From the NCBI RefSeq assembly GCF_000026365.1, contig NC_012993.1, positions 1,364,001-1,428,000 on the forward strand: 64,000 bases of DNA, in the 5' to 3' direction. Of the stretch, positions 49,058 through 59,006 are shown one piece after another. Below the pieces are notes generated by a model. It saw only the letters and a program-made list of their open reading frames with translations, made no database searches and was not told the DNA's origin. The first letter of the stretch is position 1. Each line of letters begins with the position of its first letter. This DNA comes from Zygosaccharomyces rouxii. Lineage: Eukaryota > Ascomycota > Saccharomycetes > Saccharomycetales > Saccharomycetaceae. Made by a program: the position numbers and the translations under genes.

Positions 49058-49786
49058 ATGTTCAACGGTTTTAAAAGGCAGCGAGGCTCATGGTCTGCTA
49101 TGCAAGCAACTATTGCATATACAAGTCTGCAAGATGCTCATCCCAGTGATGTGGAAGTTGATTGTCAAAGTATAGATTCCTTTGGTGACATTAGAGTTTT
49201 GAACAACCCCAATATCGAGCCGGCAAATACCAACGATGTTACTATAAGTGACACTCTAATTAATAGAAACGATGGCGGATTTGATGAAAGTGAAGAAATT
49301 ACGTCTAATGAATTGGCTATTCTATCAACCACAAGTTCTTCAGCTTCAATATCATCATTAGATCAAATAGCACCAGAAATATGCCCTGTGCATTCAGGCA
49401 ATTCTCAAAAGGTTGATGAATGGTGTATCAAAAATGAGCAGGCAGGTGAAACCGTTTTTCCTGGAGATTTAACTTGGAGACAGGATGTTGGTGATAATTT
49501 TACGCACCCTTTGCTAAGTGGTCTTTCGAGGGATCAGATCTTGGCCATAAGAAGATTCTCCAAGGAATTGTTACCGTTACTGCGTCGAACTCGTCATAAT
49601 GTTCAAAATAATAATAATAAATTTCCTCGTCGTTATAGGGATATTCCTTCAGTCTTCTACGTGAGACCTTCTCCTTCTCAAGAACTGCACCGCTGCTCCG
49701 AAGATAGCAGCTCATTCACAGATAGATCCTGGTTAGGTTGGACGATGGTACCAAGGTTTACAGAATCGGATATTGGACCATATTGA
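49058..49786 (+). CDS. ATG36: Probable Atg36-like pexophagy receptor
   Basis: The 242-residue protein is acidic and mostly disordered. It is placed by position: between orthologues of YJL184W and YJL186W with the opposite orientation, exactly as YJL185C (ATG36, 293 residues). Atg36 binds Pex3 on peroxisomes and recruits Atg8 and Atg11. A candidate Atg8-interacting motif, FGDI at 42-45 preceded by acidic residues and Ser41, fits that role. A more ordered C-terminal part (about 150-242) contains LTWRQDVGDNF and ends in WLGWTMVPRF. Sequence similarity alone would not have been decisive. Confidence 0.65.
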   Translation: MFNGFKRQRGSWSAMQATIAYTSLQDAHPSDVEVDCQSIDSFGDIRVLNNPNIEPANTNDVTISDTLINRNDGGFDESEEITSNELAILSTTSSSASISSLDQIAPEICPVHSGNSQKVDEWCIKNEQAGETVFPGDLTWRQDVGDNFTHPLLSGLSRDQILAIRRFSKELLPLLRRTRHNVQNNNNKFPRRYRDIPSVFYVRPSPSQELHRCSEDSSSFTDRSWLGWTMVPRFTESDIGPY

Positions 49787-50060
49787 CGGGTAGAAAAGGG
49801 TAAAATAGGATAAGTTGGGTTTTATAATGTAAGGTAAGACAAGGCAAGGTAAGGTAAGGAAAGGCAAGGTAATGAATGGGTAAAACTATTTTGTATTTTT
49901 TTAATCTACTATTCGGTATATACAAACGAATTAATAGATCTCTTTCGTCATCATAAAATGGTCGGTTTAACATTTCTTTTTTTTTTTTTTTTTTTGCTGG
50001 TATTATTACACATGAAATCGATGGATAGTTAAAACTTTGGAAGTATAAGGATAGTAAAAA
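49787..50060. other. ATG36-SYP1 convergent spacer
   Basis: It holds the AAGGN pentanucleotide repeat (49831-49870) and a 19-nt T-run (49977-49995). No gene. Confidence 0.6.
49831..49870. repeat. Imperfect AAGGN pentanucleotide repeat, 8 units
   Basis: Eight consecutive pentamers beginning AAGG or AAGA with a variable last base (T, C or A) lie in the convergent spacer, in the 3' region of ATG36. Likely produced by slippage. Confidence 0.85.
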
Positions 50061-52889
50061 TCATTGAGAAAGACCGTAGTAGTTGCCTGCAGTCAAAGTT
50101 CTTGTACAGTTCACAAGATCCCACGGACCTCCAAAAGGATTGTTTTCATCTAAATCTTGTGCTCTTAATGAGATTCCGCTACCAATGTCACCTTCGCGTG
50201 GACCCTGTCCGCGAATGATGAATTTCGTAGAGACACCATTCTCAGATTCGCATGCAGTACGATCAGTAATAAATCTGGCAATTAACCTTTCTTCGCCATT
50301 CCTATGTAGCACTAATGGTTCCTTAAATCTCCATGCAATCCTCTTCTTTTCTTTGCTAAAGGAACCTTGTGGTTTTGATAAAGCGCTATTGGTCTCGGCG
50401 CCTGCAATGGAGACAAATACTGCTACATCTTCCAAAACTAACTTATTAACTTCCAATGGTACCGAAGGGGAGAATTTAATGGTTAGAACTACACTTGCTT
50501 GGTGTGGTTCAAACCTCCAAACCGGTTGAATGGTTACTGGTGGTGATGGATTGTCCATGGAGTATTTCACGGCCCCTAAAGTTCTGCCATCAATGAATAA
50601 TGGGTTGACTTTAAAGAACTCTGCCTCTGTACGCTGGATGAAAGCTTGGTTTAAGACCATCTTAGAGAAATTGTTGGCTTTATCGATCTTTAGATTAATT
50701 TCAATAGGTAACGGTGTGTTCATAGCAGTGTTGGAGACGTAATTAAGAGCCAATTCACCGATTAATTGTGAATCCACCACAATACCTTCCCTGAAAGTAC
50801 AACTGATCACTTCTGCAATACTTGCATTAAGACCATAGGCAGAGGTACCCTCGAGAGAAGAGTGCTGGAAAACGTTTTGCCCTTTTGTAGATGTAGAAGG
50901 GCCAGTCACTTGTGGGTTTAAAACGGTCAGATCACCAGTCACCTGTGATCTTAACAAGTTATTTGCACTTTCTCTGGTACCTTCTGCAGAACTGACCATC
51001 TCAGGTGAAGCAATATTGTTGATTGGTAAACCAGCGCTACCTGCGTTGCTGGAAAGTGGGACGGAACCTTGGTCAATGTTTCCACCTAAATTTGGGGCAC
51101 CTTGGCCTGCGGAATTAGCAGGAGCAAAATTGTTGTTAATGGGACCTTGACGGGGAAAGCTAGATGGTACATCTGAACCATCGAGACCACCAACCACAGG
51201 GCCGCTTGCACCAAGACCACTAACAGACGTTCTGTTTTCTGTTGTAGCAGAGTTTCTATTCATTGGATCAATAGAACCGTTTCTTACAGGTGGTAGCGTA
51301 GGTGCTTTAACGTTATTTAGTGGAGCAGCATTGTTGGAATTGGGCCTCAAGACGCCCATATTTTGCTGAGGAGGATCATAAATCTGTTGATGAGATCGTT
51401 GTGGTTCTTGCCTATCTAGTGGTCTCGTGGGAGCCTGTGTCATGTTAGGAGAATTCATTGTATCCGTTGTTCCATAACTACTGGTGTTTAAATTGCTGGC
51501 AGCTGTCGCAGCTGGAGTAGGTTCTGCGTAAGAACCTGAAACTGTGGAATTTGGTGGTTGGTAATAACCAGATCCCGTAGATTCAGGGACCGCTCCGCCA
51601 GGAACGGCTCCACCAGGTGCGGTCCTAGTATCACTGCCGCTACCGGCACCACCGGCACCAACACCATCAAAGTAAGAGCCGCGGGTATCATCGTCCTTAT
51701 TAAAGTCAGCTGCTCTAGGACCAGCATCTCCACCGTTATCCCGTAGAGTATCTCTAGCATGGGTCGCAGAACCAGACCTTCTAAGGGAGTATTCGTCATC
51801 TGAAGGTTCATGAATAATGGAAGACTGTTGAGGTCCACCCATTTCGGAATTCCTTCTGGATCTTAGTTTTCCCTTACCAAAGATAGAGCCCACCTTAGAT
51901 CTCAGTTTACTCTGAGGCTTTTTCCCGGTAGTTCCGGGCCCAGAAGAAGATCCGCTGTTGGCACCATCAGAAAATTCGTCGTTATTCAAATCGTGATGTA
52001 AAACTGTATTGCCCGTAGATTGGGAAGTAAATCTGTGACCAATATTACCGACAGTGCCAAATACGCTCTTTCTCTTTTCACGGTTACCACCAGCGGGACT
52101 TGGACTTGGGCTTGCTCCATCAACCGCTACTGGTGTAGGTTGAAAACTGTACCTACTTGCTTCACGAGCAAACCTATCAATTTCCACATCAGGGTCGAAT
52201 TCTAAAAATTTTTCCATGGATTCTTCACTCTGCTTAGAAGTACTCAAAATGTAGTCACCGTAACCGGTTTGATACCTTAATGCGCATTTCTTTAAAGTTG
52301 CTAACCGATCATGATCAATGGTTTCGAAAAGTTCGAATAGCATGGGTCCTTGCGTATCCCAACGCTTACTCAACTCGTCTAATTTACCATCACGATCGTT
52401 GGTCCTCACCAAATAATCGATATTGGCCGCCACTTGACTCAGATTCGAATGCATTTTCTTAGATTGTGACCATCTATGATCATTTTCATTGGCTCTTTCC
52501 AATCCCCCAATAACTTCTTCCTCTAAGGTGTTACAAAATTCAGAGGAAGCTCTTAAATCTGCTTTCAATTCATCAACAATGGCAAGCCAAATAGATTCCA
52601 AATCCCCTAATGACTCAAAATTGAAATTACCCATCTCTTGTTCAGTAAGAACCTTGGTTTCTAACATCTGACTCTTTAAAATTTTGTTCAAATCCTCGTT
52701 ATCGTCAATAATTTTCCTCAACTGCTGCGTATAAGATTTCTTCAGATTGGCAATCTCCTTGAAGAATAAGTAGAAATTCTTATTGATTAATTTCGCCTGT
52801 GAAAGACGAATCCTTACAGTTTCACTTGCTTCATACGGTCCCTTGGTTGTCAGTATGCTATCAGCATACTTGGTCCTTTCTTGAGACAT
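50061..52889 (-). CDS. SYP1: Syp1, F-BAR/mu-homology endocytic adaptor
   Basis: The 942-residue protein has an N-terminal F-BAR domain (about 1-260; IRLSQAKLINKNFYLFFKEI), a long disordered Ser/Gly/Pro/Asn-rich middle (about 260-660) with basic stretches (KLRSKVGSIFGKGKLRSRR), and a C-terminal mu-homology domain (about 670-942). S. cerevisiae Syp1 (YCR030C, 870 residues) arrives first at endocytic sites with Ede1 and also affects septins. The greater length is in the middle region. Confidence 0.96.
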   Translation of the reverse strand: MSQERTKYADSILTTKGPYEASETVRIRLSQAKLINKNFYLFFKEIANLKKSYTQQLRKIIDDNEDLNKILKSQMLETKVLTEQEMGNFNFESLGDLESIWLAIVDELKADLRASSEFCNTLEEEVIGGLERANENDHRWSQSKKMHSNLSQVAANIDYLVRTNDRDGKLDELSKRWDTQGPMLFELFETIDHDRLATLKKCALRYQTGYGDYILSTSKQSEESMEKFLEFDPDVEIDRFAREASRYSFQPTPVAVDGASPSPSPAGGNREKRKSVFGTVGNIGHRFTSQSTGNTVLHHDLNNDEFSDGANSGSSSGPGTTGKKPQSKLRSKVGSIFGKGKLRSRRNSEMGGPQQSSIIHEPSDDEYSLRRSGSATHARDTLRDNGGDAGPRAADFNKDDDTRGSYFDGVGAGGAGSGSDTRTAPGGAVPGGAVPESTGSGYYQPPNSTVSGSYAEPTPAATAASNLNTSSYGTTDTMNSPNMTQAPTRPLDRQEPQRSHQQIYDPPQQNMGVLRPNSNNAAPLNNVKAPTLPPVRNGSIDPMNRNSATTENRTSVSGLGASGPVVGGLDGSDVPSSFPRQGPINNNFAPANSAGQGAPNLGGNIDQGSVPLSSNAGSAGLPINNIASPEMVSSAEGTRESANNLLRSQVTGDLTVLNPQVTGPSTSTKGQNVFQHSSLEGTSAYGLNASIAEVISCTFREGIVVDSQLIGELALNYVSNTAMNTPLPIEINLKIDKANNFSKMVLNQAFIQRTEAEFFKVNPLFIDGRTLGAVKYSMDNPSPPVTIQPVWRFEPHQASVVLTIKFSPSVPLEVNKLVLEDVAVFVSIAGAETNSALSKPQGSFSKEKKRIAWRFKEPLVLHRNGEERLIARFITDRTACESENGVSTKFIIRGQGPREGDIGSGISLRAQDLDENNPFGGPWDLVNCTRTLTAGNYYGLSQ

Positions 52890-53468
52890 GACTTAATGGT
52901 CCAATAGCTCTAGTATCGATGCTCTGGAAGTGTATATAATGGTGGTGATGAGATTGGCATTGTTCTTCAATCTCCTCAGGATCCCTTGAATAGGAGTGGG
53001 GGTCGCATGATACGAACATTAAAATAATCTAAGACACATTAGAGGATTAAATATTCGAAAATAGTATCCATTCAGAATTTCCAGTCATTAGTAAGATTTT
53101 ACTTCAGTTGAGAAGTGATTGCACGGAAATTTATGGGATCAAATTTGGTTATTGTAGGAATGAGTTATACTAGAATATTGAACACTTTTTTCTAGAAGAA
53201 AAATTGTAAGACGATATAATTTTGAAAAATAGGAATATTCAAAAACAAAATTCGTTGGATTATTCCAATGTATCAGTTTAGTTTTAATTCAGTCCCTAGT
53301 GCCCTATGAATTTTTTAATATTTTAATATTTTATTTCACAATGTAATTCTTTTTTTTTCTGCGCGTCAGTGTGTCGCGAATGTGCACATACATAGATATT
53401 AAACTTCACCTATTAGAACAAAATTATTATGATTATTATTAGTGGTAGTATCAGTACGATTATTGTTT
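52890..53468. other. SYP1 promoter and MNN5 3' region
   Basis: About 580 bp, strongly AT-rich in its left-hand, MNN5-distal half. No gene or known site recognised. Confidence 0.5.
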
Positions 53469-55208
53469 CTAACTGGAAAAGAGTTCTTCGTGGGTATCCT
53501 GTAAATAGGATACGTGACTCTTCAGATAATTACACATCCTTTCCCATTCTGGAGTATCCATTCTATCCTTGTAATATACAAATTTAACAGGATTTTCTTT
53601 GCAGAGGTATTTTTCCAAAACTTCAAAATTGAACATTTCTAAATCAAAGTGTCTAATGACTTCTTTACGTCTGAATCCTCTGAAATGTTTACCCTTTTCA
53701 TCAATATAGATACTTTTTTCAGCTAATTCTATCGGTTCAAATTTATGATAACTGATATGACCAAAGAGTGACTCAACCTCTTTATCACCAGGCTTTAATA
53801 ATTTTTCATAAAATTGTTTCTTAACATCGTAATTTTGTTCGTAAGCAGAAAGCTCAGATTTATGACGACGAACCCAACGAATTGCCTTCTTATAAGCTTC
53901 ATAGTCTTGTTGAAAGTCCTGTTGGTATAGAGAGATACCATGGAAACCTTCATGATCTGAAAATCCATCAAATCTGACATCTGTTTTCACTTGATAATAT
54001 GGTAGTTTTAGAGCATGAGCTGCCGCGATAAGAGTTTCCTTATCACCTTCACCAGATGTACCTTGCGATAACATTTTGTAATACCATTTACCATGAATAT
54101 TATAATATGCAGATAATAACAATGAGCGTAAATGATCAACTTTGTTGATAAGCATTTGACCAGATTCGGTAGTTGGATCTGACATTGTACCTTCCAAATC
54201 GTGGAATGGAACTTTCTTTAACATTCTCACCTCTGAAGCTTCAGAGGATGGTTCATAACGAGACAGTGGGGAAACATCATCAGCGCCAAATCTAACACGT
54301 TTTTTTAGATCCAATGGAATGTTAGCAAGCTTATAAAATGCAGGAGCTGTAACCCTTTTCCAAATATCTGGCCATAGAATCAAACCGTGTTTTTTGTATG
54401 CAGGTGAATTGAAAACATCATCTAAGGGTTTTAATGGTAAGCAATCAGCATCGATATACACCACATTCTTGAAACTTGATAGTAGTAAACCAACAATTTT
54501 ATTTTGATACCTTTCAATTTTAACATTTTTAACCACATCTGGTGGTAACTTCTCTGCCATATAGACACATTTTGCTCCCAATTTTGGTAGTACGACATTA
54601 CAATAATCTTCGTCACCTTCATCACCTGGCGGTATCATAACTTCAACTGGTAATTTTGATCCTCTATCACGTAAAGTTTCTAACATGGTTAATGAGATCA
54701 CTGAATATTTACTACCACCAATAGTAACAATACCGCTCTCATTAGGGAATAGCTTGTCAATATCAGATTTGCTAAATTTCCAACTGTTAATTGCTTCTAC
54801 AAATTTCTCATGCTTGCTAGCCAACATACCCAATCGGTCATCGCTTAGATGGAAACATGCATCCAAATTTTCATAACTACTTTTTTCAAAATCGGTACTA
54901 AATGCACTAATATCACCATCTCTACATTTTTCCTTGTCTCTAACAGAATCCATAATTAGCTGTCCTTCAGGTGTTCCATCTTGGATCGCTTGGAATAATG
55001 CACTGTAAAAGTTTCTTCTAAATCCCGCTCCTGAGTCGAAGATCTCCATGGCATAGTTTTGTTGTAAAGAAACGTACAGTAACAAGCATCCAATTGACAA
55101 TAGTAAAAGCACCAAATACCGCCTTGATGATCTAAAGGTGTATTTCCGGAGATGGTATCTCCCAGAGAGAAATACCCGCTTTAACCCCATGGATAGATTG
55201 CTGAACAT
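53469..55208 (-). CDS. MNN5: Mnn5-like Golgi alpha-1,2-mannosyltransferase
   Basis: The 579-residue type II membrane protein starts at the ATG at 55208 (the frame is open to a GTG at 55238). A signal anchor lies at about 32-51. The luminal GT71-type domain includes IVTIGGSKYSVISLTMLETL, VVYIDADCLPLKPLDDV with the DAD metal site, and LILWPDIWKRVTAPAFYK. Mnn5 (YJL186W, 586 residues) adds the second alpha-1,2-mannose to mannan side branches. The paralogue Mnn2 is similar; gene order supports MNN5. It is the last gene of the X/III block. Confidence 0.93.
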   Translation of the reverse strand: MFSNLSMGLKRVFLSGRYHLRKYTFRSSRRYLVLLLLSIGCLLLYVSLQQNYAMEIFDSGAGFRRNFYSALFQAIQDGTPEGQLIMDSVRDKEKCRDGDISAFSTDFEKSSYENLDACFHLSDDRLGMLASKHEKFVEAINSWKFSKSDIDKLFPNESGIVTIGGSKYSVISLTMLETLRDRGSKLPVEVMIPPGDEGDEDYCNVVLPKLGAKCVYMAEKLPPDVVKNVKIERYQNKIVGLLLSSFKNVVYIDADCLPLKPLDDVFNSPAYKKHGLILWPDIWKRVTAPAFYKLANIPLDLKKRVRFGADDVSPLSRYEPSSEASEVRMLKKVPFHDLEGTMSDPTTESGQMLINKVDHLRSLLLSAYYNIHGKWYYKMLSQGTSGEGDKETLIAAAHALKLPYYQVKTDVRFDGFSDHEGFHGISLYQQDFQQDYEAYKKAIRWVRRHKSELSAYEQNYDVKKQFYEKLLKPGDKEVESLFGHISYHKFEPIELAEKSIYIDEKGKHFRGFRRKEVIRHFDLEMFNFEVLEKYLCKENPVKFVYYKDRMDTPEWERMCNYLKSHVSYLQDTHEELFSS

Positions 55209-56125
55209 GGTGAAAAAGGGATAAAACTTTAAAAGCACAACTTTAACCGATTTCCAGTTTTACAGCGGGTAAGAATAGCTTTAGAGTGTACAATACTCTT
55301 TTATAAATGTTTGTTGTTGTTGGATTGTCGAGGAATGGAAACGGAATTATTTAGATGTTCTGTTTAGAATGTTGCGAAAAAACAAAAAAAAAAAAAAAAA
55401 AAGGAAGGTGAAAAATAATAAAAAAAGCCAATAACAAAATTAGAAGAAAATCGATGAATGGGAAATGATGCAAAAGAGCTGAATTCAACCCTTGCTTCTT
55501 TCTACTTATTGTTCTTCGGTATTTCTGTACAGTATGTCGCATCATTGGCGAATCCTCTTTCCCAATTGATACTGTTTTGCTTGTCTGTATGCAGTATATC
55601 AAGACACGAAGACCCGTAGATACGCCAAGTAGCGAAACGCAAGGTAAGGAAGATAACAAATTAATTTCTTGGCATCGGGGTTTCGTGGGAGTAATCAGTA
55701 ACGAAACTACAAGAATTTAGTAGACTGATAGCAATAATAATAATAATATTAACGGCGGTAGTATTTACTTCAGAGCAGATAAGCCATGAAAATGGTGCAT
55801 TTTACTCTGTGCGAGTTCGAATCTTAGAATTGGTATAATAGAATGCCGCGAACAGCTGATCATGAAAATCATTGGAATTCGGCAGTTCGATTCTTGTGAG
55901 AGGTGTACAATATTTTTTTGTGAAAGAAAAATGATTTATCTGCTTATACGAATGTTTACCGGTGGCAAAAGCTATATACAATAATCTTTCAGATTACAAA
56001 GGGATTCAAATGCATGGTGAGGACAACAGACATCTAGACCAGAAGACCTAATACTGGTGTCCGTTACATTAGATTTCGTATCGTCGGTAGGAGAGAATTA
56101 TCCTGATGATTTTGTGATAAAGATT
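55209..56125. other. MNN5-AHC2 divergent intergenic region at a synteny junction
   Basis: About 920 bp without a convincing gene. It contains a 19-nt A-run (55384-55402), an AAT repeat near 55733-55748, and two sequences, AGTTCGAATC (55814-55823) and AGTTCGATTC (55884-55893), that resemble tRNA B boxes inside a diverged tandem duplication (see findings). Confidence 0.5.
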
Positions 56126-56500
56126 ATGCTTACACCAGATACGGTTCGTGATACCGTTTCAGAGTTTCAAAGGACCCCCATTAAGGATGATGTGGAGTTT
56201 GGTACTTTGCAGTTAGAAAAGCAGAGATTAGAATCTTTATTGCTTAGGAAAAAGTATTTGCTGAAGAGGTTACAGTTACTGTACCAACATCTCGACAAGA
56301 CGAGAAACTATCAAGAGTTTGTTGACGTTTTGATGAATAGTAAGACTCTTTTGAGGGAGGTCTTCACTCTAGAGAGCCAGACTAGAAAAATGCATTTGGG
56401 AGAAGTTGAAATGGATTGGTCAAGATTTTGTATTGATAGTAATGAATATATCAACCAAAATGATGAACTGATCGCTCTACAGAATGCAGGCTTTCTATAG
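56126..56500 (+). CDS. AHC2: Ahc2-like subunit of the ADA histone acetyltransferase complex
   Basis: The open frame begins with a GTG at 56057, but the first ATG is at 56126, giving 124 residues against 128 for S. cerevisiae Ahc2 (YCR082W). The protein is helical with a coiled-coil-like segment (LRLESLLLRKKYLL region) and a C-terminal part ending NAGFL. Ahc2 is a component specific to the ADA complex with Gcn5 and Ada2. The call depends on length, coiled-coil layout and its place just before TRX3. Confidence 0.75.
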   Translation: MLTPDTVRDTVSEFQRTPIKDDVEFGTLQLEKQRLESLLLRKKYLLKRLQLLYQHLDKTRNYQEFVDVLMNSKTLLREVFTLESQTRKMHLGEVEMDWSRFCIDSNEYINQNDELIALQNAGFL

Positions 56501-56624
56501 CGTGTTCTTATGTTATGCCTATTTATGCTTTGCGTTTCTTTATGTGTGTATATCTGTATATAGAAAGGAGTTGTTTAATCTTTAAGGTCTGTCCTTTACA
56601 ATGCAGTAGTCAAGCAAGGCGATA

Positions 56625-56990
56625 ATGTTTAGAACATCATTAAGAGCATTTCAAGGTATCAGATTCTCTTCATACACTTCTATTCCTAAGTTGAGTACAA
56701 GGGAAGCATTTCAAGAGGCTTTCAAGAAGTCTGGATTGTCAGTATTCGATTTCTATGCCACTTGGTGTGGTCCTTGTAAGGCCATGGCCCCAATCTTGGG
56801 TAAATTGAAAGAAGAGTATCCAAAGGCTGCTTTCTACAAGGTTGACGTTGATGAAAATTTAGAACTTTCAAAGGAATTAGACGTCATGGCAATGCCAACT
56901 TTCTTATTGACTAAGGATGGTAGCGTATTGGAGAAAGTCGTGGGAGCTAATCCAGCTCGTCTAGAGAAATTGATCAAAGACAATTCTTAA
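56625..56990 (+). CDS. TRX3: Mitochondrial thioredoxin
   Basis: The 121-residue protein has a basic presequence of about 20 residues (MFRTSLRAFQGIRFSSY) followed by a thioredoxin fold with active site WCGPCK (Trp47-Lys52) and cis-proline region MPTF. S. cerevisiae Trx3 (YCR083W, 127 residues) is the matrix thioredoxin reduced by Trr2. Only 107 bp separate it from the following gene. Confidence 0.97.
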   Translation: MFRTSLRAFQGIRFSSYTSIPKLSTREAFQEAFKKSGLSVFDFYATWCGPCKAMAPILGKLKEEYPKAAFYKVDVDENLELSKELDVMAMPTFLLTKDGSVLEKVVGANPARLEKLIKDNS

Positions 56991-57098
56991 GATTACACAT
57001 ACACACACATATATCCATATATACATATATTCATACATACATATTCGTATGCACGCTAAAGGCCCATCAGGCTCTTTATGAAAATTTAATTCACCAAG

Positions 57099-57947
57099 AT
57101 GAATGTGCCATTTGCCAAATTATTGAATTCACTGGTCTCCAAGAGTTCACCAGAATCCATCTACCATTATAAATCGGGTAAACTGCTAAGGGCAGGTAGT
57201 TTAGGTCTTTCACTAGTGTTTTTATCCTATGGTATAACTTTTATCGACTGGTACTATCATTCATCCTGGGCAGTTTGGTCAGGCGCTACTGATGAAGACA
57301 AGAGAGATTGGAAGTTTTATGCCAAAACTTTTGGTCCCTGGGGGTTAACCATTATACCATTTACAATTGCCGGTGCAAGTTTATATTTCCCATCAAGAGT
57401 TGTCACTAAAGTGACCTATGTACCAAGGGCTAATGCAACTCCGTTGTGTCAATTGGAGAGAAAATCTGCCCTCTTTGGTAGACGTCTTCAGTTGACTAGA
57501 CCTTTAGATCAATTGGCAAGAAATGAAAGAACAAAAGTTTATACAGGCGTTGGTGAACAAGGTGTTGAGGATAAAGGTTCTTTTGTATTTTTACTAAATG
57601 ACAGAAGTCCTCAGGCCAAAGGGTTTTGGGACAAATACTTCATCTTACACCGTTCCGGTAAATTTTGGGGAAATGATGGACGTATATTTGATGCCCTATT
57701 TGGCGGTGATTCCATTAAGGATTTGGAAAAAAGAGGTAGACTAGTGGCTCAAGGTAAAAATTTTAATACAAAACAACCAAATCCCCCTACAAATGAAAGA
57801 AATTCAAATAATGTGACTGACATAATTGCTCATAATAACAGGGCAAAATTCCATGCAAATGGCGAATCCCAATTGTCCAAAAAAATTGTAGGTTCAACGA
57901 ATGTTGCTAACGGTTTAAATTCACAAAAATCCAAACAATCTAAGTAG
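57099..57947 (+). CDS. YNR040W-like mitochondrial membrane protein
   Basis: The 282-residue product matches the uncharacterised S. cerevisiae YNR040W (256 residues), a mitochondrial protein of unknown function. Two hydrophobic segments are visible (about 33-51 and 86-104), followed by a basic soluble part with a conserved GSFVFLLNDRSPQAKGFWDKYF block. The C-terminal 70 residues are Asn/Lys/Ser-rich and account for the extra length. Its 3' end overlaps that of COQ2 by 27 bp, tail to tail. Confidence 0.88.
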   Translation: MNVPFAKLLNSLVSKSSPESIYHYKSGKLLRAGSLGLSLVFLSYGITFIDWYYHSSWAVWSGATDEDKRDWKFYAKTFGPWGLTIIPFTIAGASLYFPSRVVTKVTYVPRANATPLCQLERKSALFGRRLQLTRPLDQLARNERTKVYTGVGEQGVEDKGSFVFLLNDRSPQAKGFWDKYFILHRSGKFWGNDGRIFDALFGGDSIKDLEKRGRLVAQGKNFNTKQPNPPTNERNSNNVTDIIAHNNRAKFHANGESQLSKKIVGSTNVANGLNSQKSKQSK

Positions 57948-59006
57948 ATAATCAACTAGAAGTGCACCTGAGAAGTATAATCCGGTATTGATATTACTGG
58001 TAAAGTTTTTCCAGCAATCGGCTGGATTGTTCAGATCCACTTTTCTAATCATTGTAAATACTCGATAGGCGAAAATGGATAATCCGCCAATGAATCCAGG
58101 ACCCCAAAGTAATCCACTGTTTAATCCTGCTATAGCATATAGTGAAAATTGACATGTTGCCATGTAATTCATAATTTTTTTGGAACGATCCCCCCAGGCC
58201 AAGGCGGTTGATTTGACACCTGCTTTGACATCAAATTTCTTGTCTTGATGGGCATAGATAGTATCGTAGATCATACACCATAAAACGCTACCAGCATATA
58301 GCGGAATCATTGTTGGCAAATCCATAACCCCCATAGCTGGGAATCCCAATAGCGCTGCCCAATTGAAGCATGCACTCAACATAGCCTGTGGGTAGTACGT
58401 GAATCTTTTGAAAAGTGGGTAGGTAAACACTAGTGGTAGTGACGCTAAACCTAACCACCAACAGTCCGCAGGTAATTGCGATAGAATCCCCACACCGACC
58501 GTGGTTTGTGCTCCTAAAAATGCTAAACCTTGGCGTCTAGTGATACGACCACTGGCAATTGGTCTTTCCACCGATCTAATAACTTTACTGTCCAAATCAC
58601 GATCTAATAGATCGTTAATAGTACAACCAGCACCTCTCATAATCAATGAACCAACTCCGAACAATCCTAACATCCACAGTGTAGATCCGAATGGTGCTGA
58701 TACTTGCATAGCAGCCGTAAGGATTGCCCATGTACCCGGCAAATAGAGTAACCAAGTACCCACAGGCTTTTCCAATCTCATCAATTCAGCATAGGGAATC
58801 CATTTTTCTGGTAGTTTGGAAACATAAGGACCTAAACCTTTGTTTCTTTGAGCTCTTGCATCGGCCAATTGTTCGGGTGTGAAGACCTGACGTGGGTTGG
58901 ATTTTGTAGCATGTAGTCTAATTCGTTGGTTTAAAATTGTAGATGCTCTCAACGAGCTCCTAAACGATGCCAGAGGTATTGGCGACGTCAACCTTTGTAA
59001 TAGCAT
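57921..59006 (-). CDS. COQ2: Coq2 para-hydroxybenzoate polyprenyltransferase
   Basis: The 361-residue inner-membrane enzyme has a mitochondrial presequence and the UbiA prenyltransferase motifs NDLLDRDLD (131-139) followed by RPIASGRI, and a second Asp-rich motif in DTIYAHQDKKFD. It has about eight membrane segments. Coq2 (YNR041C, 372 residues) attaches the polyprenyl tail to 4-hydroxybenzoate in ubiquinone synthesis. Confidence 0.97.
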   Translation of the reverse strand: MLLQRLTSPIPLASFRSSLRASTILNQRIRLHATKSNPRQVFTPEQLADARAQRNKGLGPYVSKLPEKWIPYAELMRLEKPVGTWLLYLPGTWAILTAAMQVSAPFGSTLWMLGLFGVGSLIMRGAGCTINDLLDRDLDSKVIRSVERPIASGRITRRQGLAFLGAQTTVGVGILSQLPADCWWLGLASLPLVFTYPLFKRFTYYPQAMLSACFNWAALLGFPAMGVMDLPTMIPLYAGSVLWCMIYDTIYAHQDKKFDVKAGVKSTALAWGDRSKKIMNYMATCQFSLYAIAGLNSGLLWGPGFIGGLSIFAYRVFTMIRKVDLNNPADCWKNFTSNINTGLYFSGALLVDYLLRLFGFL

